Assembly (NCBI GenBank): GCA_964435475.1
Contig: CAYSZB010000106.1
Location: forward strand, 1 to 5,723
Source of the DNA: CAYSZB01 sp964435475
Lineage (GTDB): Bacteria; Chloroflexota; Anaerolineae; Anaerolineales; Anaerolineaceae
Direction of reading: 5' to 3'
DNA length: 5,723 nt
The notes under the pieces are model-generated. The model had not been told where the DNA came from, made no database searches, and worked only from the letters and a program-made list of their open reading frames with translations. This document shows, piece by piece, positions 1 through 5,409 of this stretch (its first letter is position 1; each line of letters starts with the position of its first letter). Made by a program: the position numbers and the translations under genes.

Positions 1-564
1 GAGATGCATGGTCCGATCTCCGTTCTGACCGCCACTGCCACCCCGACCATCACGCCCACCAGGACGATCACACCGACTTTCACCCAGACTCCTTATCGGT
101 CCAACACGCCCTATGTATACCGCTCACCGACACGTTTCATCCCCTCGATCACGCCAACAGCCCGCATCGTCACATCCATATATAAATCACCGACTCCTTT
201 TTCAACAAGTTCTGTACAGACCCTGCCTCCTGGTATGACGCCAACCTTCACGCCTTACGCTGGAGGGCTTCCCATTTCAACCGAACTGGTTCCGGGCGGT
301 TTAACTGGAACCCCATCTTCAATGCCCCCCACGGAGTCAACCACCTTGCCCAGTGCCACATCAGGCTCAGAAATGACCCCGGTTGGCACAGGTTCCGCAA
401 CTGCTAAGCCATATGAAACAGGCGCAACCTCAAGTTTAAACCAGCTGGATGAGATTGATCGCCATCAAAGGATTTCCTGGGCAGCAATTGTCGTTGGCGG
501 CCTGGTCGGGTTGGGCTTGTTGATACTGATAGGACTGTTCATGTTCAAATCACGCCTCTCATAG
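1..564 (+). CDS. Thr/Pro-rich membrane-anchored surface protein, C-terminal part (5' end outside window)
   Basis: The reading frame is open from the first base to a TAG at 562-564. An ATG lies at 4-6, but no ribosome binding site is visible and there is no signal peptide after it, so I read this as the C-terminal portion of a longer protein. Numbering from that ATG, residues 9-145 are extremely rich in Thr, Pro and Ser (TATPTITPT-like runs), a disordered, possibly O-glycosylated stalk. Two related segments, YRSPTRF (about 39-45) and YKSPTPF (about 60-66), hint at an internal repeat. A single hydrophobic helix spans about 159-181 (AAIVVGGLVGLGLLILIGLF), followed by a short basic tail FKSRLS. 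This suggests an exported stalk with a C-terminal membrane anchor and the tail in the cytoplasm. No LPXTG sortase motif is present. Such linkers are common in Anaerolineae surface proteins (general knowledge). The functional domain, if any, lies upstream of the window, so no function is assigned. Confidence 0.72.
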   Translation, partial: EMHGPISVLTATATPTITPTRTITPTFTQTPYRSNTPYVYRSPTRFIPSITPTARIVTSIYKSPTPFSTSSVQTLPPGMTPTFTPYAGGLPISTELVPGGLTGTPSSMPPTESTTLPSATSGSEMTPVGTGSATAKPYETGATSSLNQLDEIDRHQRISWAAIVVGGLVGLGLLILIGLFMFKSRLS

Positions 565-572
565 ACCAATTT

Positions 573-601
573 TTGACTTTTAACCTCAATTATGCTATTC
601 T
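573..601 (+). promoter_or_regulatory. Sigma70-type promoter for the MBL-fold hydrolase gene
   Basis: TTGACT (573-578) and TATTCT (596-601) are separated by exactly 17 bp. The -10 is preceded by TGC (593-595), an extended -10 element. The predicted transcription start near 608 leaves a leader of about 25 nt before the ATG at 633, with a GAGG Shine-Dalgarno at 622-625. The 68-bp gap after the upstream stop is just long enough for this promoter. Read from sequence only. Confidence 0.6.
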
Positions 602-610
602 TGCATGCAA
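601..610. repeat. 10-bp perfect palindrome at the predicted transcription start
   Basis: TTGCATGCAA reads the same on both strands. It overlaps the last base of the -10 box and covers the predicted transcription start of the hydrolase gene. A repressor operator is possible from this position, but a 10-bp palindrome can occur by chance and I recognise no known regulator site. Confidence 0.3.
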
Positions 611-632
611 AGTGAACATGTGAGGATGATTT

Positions 633-1469
633 ATGCAGCGTGAACGTGTATCTGAGAATGTATATTGGTTCCAAAGCGAAACATATGCGCAGGTAACTGC
701 AGGTGCGATTGTTGGGCCACAGTGGGCCTTGCTGATTGACACCCTGATGCCCCAGGATACTCCCCAACTAAGGGACTACATAGAACGCACCTTGTCTGTG
801 CCAGTCAAATACATAATTAACACCCATCACCATGCAGACCACTCCTGGGGAAATTGCCTTTTTCCCAACGCAACCGTAATTGGTCACAAGCTCTGCCGCG
901 ATATCATGGTCTCCACCAGTAACCAGGCACTTGACTCGGCCGTGAAGTCAAATTCACAGTTCAAGAACCTCACCGTCATTCCCCCACACATCACCTTTGA
1001 AGAAGGCTCATTGACACTAAAGGTCGGGAAAAAACAAATTCGCATTTTTCCCACCCCAGGTCATTCTCCGGATGGCATTTCAGTCCTTTTGGAAGAGGAT
1101 CGGGTCCTTTTTGCAGGTGATGCCTTTATGCCTCTGCCTTTCTTTGTTGGAGGGGACTTAGATGCCCTATCTGAGTCGATCAAGCTCATCAGCAAGATGA
1201 GCCTTGAGAATATCATCCAGGGTCATGGAGAAATAATTTTAAGGGGTGAGATTGAGGAAGCAGCTAAGTCAAACCTGAATTACTTGAGGAATCTCCGCAA
1301 AATTGTAAAATCAGCCGTTCGCAGGCGAAATCCGCTCGATGTCTTACGCGAGGTTGATGTGGAATCTTGTGGAAAAAGTCGTGTCTATCTCGGCGGTCTG
1401 GCCAATGAATTGCATCAGCACAACATCCGCTACCTGTATGACAAAACGATATCGAGCGATTTGGTGTGA
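633..1469 (+). CDS. Metallo-beta-lactamase-fold metallohydrolase
   Basis: This is a 278-residue cytoplasmic protein (no signal peptide) of the metallo-beta-lactamase superfamily, whose members hydrolyse esters, thioesters, lactams or phosphoesters at a binuclear metal centre. All ligands are visible in order: the HxHxDH motif as H65, H67, D69, H70 in NTHHHADHSWGN; H144 in PTPGHSPDG; D163 in FAGDAF; and H198 in QGHGE. The site therefore looks fully active. Residues about 9-60 form the usual first beta layer (AIVGPQWALLIDTLM), and residues about 203-278 form a C-terminal, largely helical extension. The ATG at 633 is supported by GAGG at 622-625, 7 nt upstream, and by a promoter at 573-601. The gene is probably monocistronic, because the next gene converges on it 12 bp beyond its TGA. 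The arrangement is glyoxalase II-like or of the generic MBL hydrolase type. The substrate cannot be read from sequence, and antibiotic resistance should not be assumed. Confidence 0.92.
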   Translation: MQRERVSENVYWFQSETYAQVTAGAIVGPQWALLIDTLMPQDTPQLRDYIERTLSVPVKYIINTHHHADHSWGNCLFPNATVIGHKLCRDIMVSTSNQALDSAVKSNSQFKNLTVIPPHITFEEGSLTLKVGKKQIRIFPTPGHSPDGISVLLEEDRVLFAGDAFMPLPFFVGGDLDALSESIKLISKMSLENIIQGHGEIILRGEIEEAAKSNLNYLRNLRKIVKSAVRRRNPLDVLREVDVESCGKSRVYLGGLANELHQHNIRYLYDKTISSDLV

Positions 1470-1481
1470 CCTTCGCCAGAA

Positions 1482-2303
1482 TTAAACAAAAAAGCTGAAT
1501 ATACCCAACACCAGCATCATTAAAAAAGGCTCCAGCAAAAGTGAAAGCTTTTGTTTGCGTTGTTTAAGTCCGCACACCAGGCTGACCATGGCATACAGGA
1601 TTCCGGCCAGGACAAGACCAAATTGAGTCGGGTTCAGGCTGATGTAGTGCAAACCGCCTGCCAGTTGTGCCATGATCACACTGATGATAATGATCCATTC
1701 CAGTGGCGTTTGGCCTTGTAAGCGGATATTCGAGACCCGCAATGAGACCATGAAGCTGCCAATAAATACGATCGCCATTTCCAGGTAAACGCGTGAGCCT
1801 AATGATCTGATCGCGATGGTGAGGATGACAAATAAGGCAAAGGTTAACGCCACCAAACCAATGGAAGAAAATGGATGCCGATTTTCCTGGTCAATGATGG
1901 TGTACTCCGAGAACAAGGTCAATCCAAAGAAAATGCTACCCAACGCGAAAATGATCCACCATTCAAGGATACCGAGTGCCTGGTTCAGTGTGATCGAGAT
2001 GACAAACGCAGAGAACACTGGCACAATGAGGTGCTGGTAATTCAAGAATCTGTTGTTTGATGGTTCTTTATAGTCTGGATGACTTCGGATTATCCAGTCG
2101 CTGCCAACAGCAGCCAGCAAGCCGGTAATGATCGAGATCAGTGTTTTGATATTGAAATTGATCGGGATGCGGATGCCAAGGATCCCATATTCCAAAGCCT
2201 GGTCCGCAACTGGTATGACCCTCGTCAGACTGAATGCAAGCATCGTCGTTGCCATAATGATGCCCAACCTGTCGATGTCAAGACCTGTGTTTTCCTTTTC
2301 CAC
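1482..2303 (-). CDS. Polytopic membrane protein of unknown function
   Basis: This 273-residue protein is strongly hydrophobic, with about eight to nine predicted membrane helices at roughly 12-31, 53-72, 91-112, 114-133, 147-167, 173-188, 202-220, 226-246 and 254-272. Short charged loops (for example SHPDYKEPSNNR at 74-85 and KQRKQK at 247-252) separate them. I see no transporter signature, catalytic motif or cofactor site. It may belong to one of the uncharacterised Chloroflexota membrane families (DUF5656-like is a weak recollection, not a verified match). The start is a GTG at 2303-2301: an in-frame TAA lies 12 nt upstream, so no longer form exists. The Shine-Dalgarno-like AGGTGG is rather distant (about 12 nt), so the internal ATG at residue 17 remains an alternative. 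The gene ends 12 bp from the convergent hydrolase stop, and no hairpin terminator is visible between them. It is divergent from the next membrane-protein gene. Confidence 0.85.
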   Translation of the reverse strand: MEKENTGLDIDRLGIIMATTMLAFSLTRVIPVADQALEYGILGIRIPINFNIKTLISIITGLLAAVGSDWIIRSHPDYKEPSNNRFLNYQHLIVPVFSAFVISITLNQALGILEWWIIFALGSIFFGLTLFSEYTIIDQENRHPFSSIGLVALTFALFVILTIAIRSLGSRVYLEMAIVFIGSFMVSLRVSNIRLQGQTPLEWIIIISVIMAQLAGGLHYISLNPTQFGLVLAGILYAMVSLVCGLKQRKQKLSLLLEPFLMMLVLGIFSFFV

Positions 2304-2345
2304 AAAGGAATTTTACCACCTGGGGATTATTGATTTGGATGCTTG

Positions 2346-2354
2346 TGGTAGAAT
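2346..2354 (+). promoter_or_regulatory. Extended -10 promoter giving a near-leaderless transcript
   Basis: TGGTAGAAT is an extended -10 element (TGn plus TAGAAT at 2349-2354). The predicted start of transcription, about 7 nt downstream (near 2361), falls within about 3 nt of the ATG at 2364. No Shine-Dalgarno precedes that ATG; the bases between are T-rich. No convincing -35 is present, which is acceptable for an extended -10 promoter. Confidence 0.5.
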
Positions 2355-2363
2355 TTATTTCTT

Positions 2364-3362
2364 ATGGATATAAATGAAGGGACAAAAACAAACCAACCCA
2401 GGATCCTGCCGGCATTCATCTCAGGGTTCAATACGACTGCCTCTCACATTCACCTCATCATCCTGCCGGTCATCATAGACTTACTCATTTGGTTTGGCCC
2501 GCATTTCTCCCTGGAAAAATTCTTCATGCCAATCCTGGACTCTTTGCGTGAACTGCCTGGTCTTCAGGCTGAAGAATTCACTGCCACAGTTCAAACGACC
2601 TTGTCCCAATTAACCGAGCTGATAAAGCAGTTTAACTTATCAGTCATTCTAAGGACCTACCCTGTGGGAATTCCAAGTCTGGCAGCTCTGATATCCCCCT
2701 TACAGAACCCGATTGGTGAGCCGCTCAGCGTCTCGCTGGGCTCACCAATGAGTGTGTATTTGGCGCTCTTTGCCTTTGCCCTGGTTGGCTTGCTTCTGGC
2801 CAGCGTGTATTATCACCAGATCGCCGGCAAGGTGCACCAGGAGCCAAAACGGTTATCCTTCTCTGATTTTTCCAAAGGGACATTTCAAATATTCTTACTG
2901 CCCTTCTTTATGATTTTGATCATGATCATGATCAGTATCCCGTTGATGCTTATCATCCCTGTCATTAACTTTATCAGTCCCATGATCGGCCAGGTTGCCT
3001 TATATATCGCACTGCTTGTTATTTTGTGGTTATTGGTCCCACTTGCCTTTACGCCCCAGGCGATATTCCTGTTAAAACAAAATGTGATGAATTCCATGAT
3101 GACAAGCATCAGCGTGATCCGCTACACGCTGCCCGGCAGTGCATTTTTCCTCTTATCTGCATTCATCCTTACCAACGGCATGAATTTACTCTGGAGCATT
3201 CCCGGTGATAATTCCTGGATGTTGTTGGTTGGCATCCTTGGCCATGCCTTCATTTCAACCGCGGTGATCGCCTCATCCTACCACTACTTCCTGGATGCCA
3301 CGCAATACACCCAATCGATGCTTATCGATCGCCAGTCCAAATTACCGTCCAATCCTTTATAA
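2364..3362 (+). CDS. Polytopic membrane protein of unknown function
   Basis: This 332-residue integral membrane protein has no family I recognise. Hydrophobic segments lie at about 26-46, 130-152, 173-203 (long, possibly two helices or one with a Pro-rich bend), 207-228, 258-276 and 285-305. Between the first and second, residues about 47-128 form a large, mostly amphipathic loop (with TVQTTLSQLTELIKQF at 75-90), which may be extracytoplasmic. The N-terminal 25 residues and the C-terminal 25 are polar. The layout, a first helix, a large loop, then a helix bundle, would suit a permease-like or membrane-scaffold protein, but I see no ATP-binding, catalytic or substrate motif. The ATG at 2364 has no Shine-Dalgarno and sits right behind an extended -10 box, so it is probably translated from a leaderless message. 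gyrB follows 45 bp after the TAA; a TATAAT overlaps this stop codon. Residues 117-129 are encoded by a strong inverted repeat. Confidence 0.85.
   Translation: MDINEGTKTNQPRILPAFISGFNTTASHIHLIILPVIIDLLIWFGPHFSLEKFFMPILDSLRELPGLQAEEFTATVQTTLSQLTELIKQFNLSVILRTYPVGIPSLAALISPLQNPIGEPLSVSLGSPMSVYLALFAFALVGLLLASVYYHQIAGKVHQEPKRLSFSDFSKGTFQIFLLPFFMILIMIMISIPLMLIIPVINFISPMIGQVALYIALLVILWLLVPLAFTPQAIFLLKQNVMNSMMTSISVIRYTLPGSAFFLLSAFILTNGMNLLWSIPGDNSWMLLVGILGHAFISTAVIASSYHYFLDATQYTQSMLIDRQSKLPSNPL
2712..2749. repeat. Strong inverted repeat (hairpin) inside a coding region
   Basis: An 11-bp perfect outer stem pairs ATTGGTGAGCC (2712-2722) with GGCTCACCAAT (2739-2749). Inside it, after a 3-nt bulge (GCT, 2723-2725), CAGCG (2726-2730) pairs with CGCTG (2734-2738) around the loop TCT. 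This gives 16 base pairs in 38 nt. It lies in the membrane-protein gene and encodes residues 117-129 (IGEPLSVSLGSPM). No T-run follows, so it is not a standard terminator. Confidence 0.75.
2917..2934. repeat. Three tandem copies of TGATCA
   Basis: TGATCA occurs three times head to tail at 2917-2922, 2923-2928 and 2929-2934, making an 18-bp perfect palindrome. It encodes the alternating Ile/Met stretch around residues 185-190 in a membrane helix. Each unit contains a GATC site. It probably reflects codon choice in a hydrophobic helix. Confidence 0.6.
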
Positions 3363-3363
3363 T
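3358..3363 (+). promoter_or_regulatory. Candidate -10 box for gyrB
   Basis: A perfect TATAAT overlaps the TAA stop of the preceding gene. Transcription would start near 3370 and give a leader of about 38 nt before the gyrB start. The best-spaced -35 candidate (GTCCAA, 3335-3340, 17-bp spacer) is poor and there is no TGn extension. gyrB may therefore also be read through from the upstream gene. Confidence 0.4.
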
Positions 3364-3375
3364 TACTAAATATTC

Positions 3376-3392
3376 GCCTGCAAGATTCAGGC
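3376..3392 (+). promoter_or_regulatory. Small hairpin in the gyrB leader, just before the ribosome binding site
   Basis: GCCTG (3376-3380) pairs with CAGGC (3388-3392) around a 7-nt loop. It ends 4 nt before the GGAG Shine-Dalgarno at 3397-3400. The stem is too short and lacks a T-run, so it is not a terminator. It could modestly shape the leader or be chance. Confidence 0.25.
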
Positions 3393-3407
3393 ACATGGAG
3401 AGTTAGC

Positions 3408-5315
3408 TTGTCAAATCAATCATATAAAGCATCAGATATTCAAATCCTCGAAGGCCTGGAAGCTGTTCGCAGAAGACCCGGCATGTATGTCGGTGGAACT
3501 GATACCAAAGCTCTGCACCACCTCATTTATGAAGTCGTTGATAACTCTATTGACGAAGCACTGGCAGGCGTTTGCGATCATATTCAGATCATCATAAGCA
3601 AAGACCAGGTGGTTACCGTGATTGATAATGGTCGCGGTATCCCTGTAGATATTCACCCGGAAAAGCAGATTTCTGCCCTCCAGGTCGTCATGACAACCCT
3701 CCATGCCGGTGGCAAATTTGGTCATTCCAGCTACAAAGTCTCGGGAGGCCTGCATGGTGTGGGTGTCTCTGCCGTGAACGCCTTATCTGAGTGGTGTGAA
3801 GTTAGGGTTTACCGGGAAGGCAAGATCCATTTTCAGCGCTATGAAAAAGGCCGTCCTCTTGAACCGGTGAAGGTCATCGGTAAATGCAAACCTGAAAAGA
3901 CTGGCACTGAAACTGCTTTTAGTTTTGACAAGGAAATTTTCAAAGGAGATCTTACTTTCCGTTTTGACACCCTGACGCAACGCTTCCGTGAAATGGCTTT
4001 TGTTACCAAGGGCGTCACCATCCATCTCAAGGACGAGCGCGATGAGCACGAGATGACATTCCATTTTGAAGGAGGCATATCCTCCTTCGTTAAGTACTTG
4101 AATCGCAATAAAGAAGTGCTCCACCCTGTGATCTCAGCCGAAAAGGAAGTTGATGACATAGGCATTGAGACCGCCATCCAGTTTACTGATTCCTACGCCG
4201 AGTCGGTGTATGCATTTGCCAATACAATAAATACCATTGATGGAGGCACCCACCTGACTGGTCTACGAGCTGCCATCACGCGCTCGATCAATGATTATGC
4301 ACGGAAAAGTTCTCTCTTAAAAGAAGCCGATGGTAACTTCAGTGGAGAGGACACCCGCGAAGGTCTGACCGCCATTGTCAGCATTAAACACCCCGACCCA
4401 CAATTTGAAAGCCAGACCAAGGTCAAACTGATGAATGCGGAAGTTCAGACCTATGTCCAACAGGTCGTAGGCGATGCTTTTTCCAGTTTCCTGGAAGAAA
4501 ATCCATCCGCAGCCAAGAATATCATTCAGAAATGTCTCACCTCTGCCAGGGCACGTGATGCCGCCAAAAAAGCCCGCGACCTGGTGATCCGGAAATCGGC
4601 CCTTGAAAGCATGACCCTGCCGGGAAAACTGGCAGATTGCTCTGATCGCGATCCCAACAAGACAGAACTCTACATTGTTGAGGGTGATTCGGCTGGTGGT
4701 TCAGCCAAGCAGGGACGCGACCGTCATTTCCAGGCTATCCTGCCCCTGAGAGGCAAGATCTTGAACACTGAACGCGCCCGCCTGGATAAGATCCTTGGCA
4801 ATAATGAGGTCAAATCTCTTATTTCAGCCCTCGGCACTTCCATTGGAGACACATTTGACGTTTCTGGTCTGCGCTACGGCCGAATCATCATCATGACCGA
4901 TGCAGACGTGGATGGTGCACACATCCGAACCCTGTTGTTGACCTTCTTTTTCCGATACATGCAGCCATTAATTGACGAAGGCCATCTATTTATTGCCCAA
5001 CCACCGCTATACCGTATTGCCTATAAGAACCAGGTCAAGTATGCCTACTCGGACACAGAAAAGGACCAGATCGTTAAAGATTTTGGCGGCATGAACAAGG
5101 TGAGCATATCCCGCTACAAGGGTTTGGGCGAAATGAACCCCGAACAACTATGGGAAACGACCATGAACCCTGAAAATCGCACTTTGCTGGTCGTGACCGT
5201 GGAAGATGCTGCCGAAGCGGATCGCACCTTTGACATGCTCATGGGCTCCCTGGTTCCACCGCGGCGACGCTTTATCCAGACCCATGCCCGTGAGGTCCGC
5301 AACCTGGATGTCTAG
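3408..5315 (+). CDS. gyrB: DNA gyrase subunit B (EC 5.6.2.2)
   Basis: GyrB is the ATPase subunit of the A2B2 type II topoisomerase that introduces negative supercoils into DNA. The 635 residues match the compact family form (B. subtilis about 638), without the large insertion of enterobacterial GyrB. The GHKL ATPase domain (about 1-220) shows E42, D45 and N46 in YEVVDNSIDEA, D73 in IDNGRGIP, GGKF at 101-104 and the ATP-lid GGLHGVG at 113-119. The transducer domain (about 221-395) contains the ATP-contacting QTK at 336-338. The TOPRIM domain has EGDSAG with E425 and DADVDG with D498, D500 and D502, the metal-binding acids. RYKGLGEMNPEQLW (569-582) and the RNLDV ending are typical. R136 and T165, the positions tied to coumarin resistance in E. 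coli, are unchanged. The start is a TTG at 3408 with GGAG 7 nt upstream; the nearby ATG at 3395 meets a stop after three codons. The ending and motif wording favour GyrB over ParE. A terminator follows. Confidence 0.97.
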   Translation: MSNQSYKASDIQILEGLEAVRRRPGMYVGGTDTKALHHLIYEVVDNSIDEALAGVCDHIQIIISKDQVVTVIDNGRGIPVDIHPEKQISALQVVMTTLHAGGKFGHSSYKVSGGLHGVGVSAVNALSEWCEVRVYREGKIHFQRYEKGRPLEPVKVIGKCKPEKTGTETAFSFDKEIFKGDLTFRFDTLTQRFREMAFVTKGVTIHLKDERDEHEMTFHFEGGISSFVKYLNRNKEVLHPVISAEKEVDDIGIETAIQFTDSYAESVYAFANTINTIDGGTHLTGLRAAITRSINDYARKSSLLKEADGNFSGEDTREGLTAIVSIKHPDPQFESQTKVKLMNAEVQTYVQQVVGDAFSSFLEENPSAAKNIIQKCLTSARARDAAKKARDLVIRKSALESMTLPGKLADCSDRDPNKTELYIVEGDSAGGSAKQGRDRHFQAILPLRGKILNTERARLDKILGNNEVKSLISALGTSIGDTFDVSGLRYGRIIIMTDADVDGAHIRTLLLTFFFRYMQPLIDEGHLFIAQPPLYRIAYKNQVKYAYSDTEKDQIVKDFGGMNKVSISRYKGLGEMNPEQLWETTMNPENRTLLVVTVEDAAEADRTFDMLMGSLVPPRRRFIQTHAREVRNLDV

Positions 5316-5343
5316 GATCTAATAATTAACCATATATCCTACT

Positions 5344-5380
5344 AACTAGACTCCCCTATGTCAGGGGAGTTAGTTGTTTT
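5344..5380 (+). terminator. Rho-independent terminator after gyrB
   Basis: ACTCCCCT (5350-5357) pairs perfectly with AGGGGAGT (5363-5370) around the loop ATGTC. The stem extends after a single bulged G (5349) by AACTA (5344-5348) with TAGTT (5371-5375). GTTTT follows. It sits 28 bp after the gyrB stop and separates gyrB from dinB. Confidence 0.85.
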
Positions 5381-5403
5381 GTACGTACCTTGCATTGTAT
5401 AAT
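5374..5403 (+). promoter_or_regulatory. dinB promoter, likely leaderless
   Basis: TTGTTT (5374-5379) and a perfect TATAAT (5398-5403) are spaced by 18 bp. The -35 lies within the base and T-tail of the gyrB terminator. Transcription about 7 nt after the -10 would begin at or beside the A of the dinB ATG (5410), and no Shine-Dalgarno exists. An 8-bp palindrome GTACGTAC (5381-5388) lies in the spacer; it does not match the E. coli (CTGT-N8-ACAG) or Gram-positive (GAAC-N4-GTTC) LexA boxes. Confidence 0.65.
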
Positions 5404-5409
5404 CTCATT

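Noticed and set aside
465..767. 100-codon minus-strand reading frame across the 565-632 gap
   Set aside because: It overlaps the end of the Thr/Pro-rich gene and the start of the MBL hydrolase antisense, its product resembles no protein family, and the + strand promoter and Shine-Dalgarno explain the gap.
1536..1553. CAAAAG/CTTTTG hairpin near the convergent gene ends
   Set aside because: It is a 6-bp AT-rich stem inside the minus-strand coding region, too weak for a terminator.
1816..2373. Several + strand frames of 61-84 codons opposite the first membrane protein
   Set aside because: They are antisense to a coherent multi-helix membrane protein, overlap each other in different frames and look like translated noise.
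3432..4177. Minus-strand frames of 107-113 codons inside gyrB
   Set aside because: They are antisense to the ATPase and transducer region of an unmistakable GyrB and are explained by its codon pattern.
3408..5315. ParE (topoisomerase IV) in place of GyrB
   Set aside because: Length, the wording around the TOPRIM motifs and the RNLDV ending follow Gram-positive-type GyrB closely.
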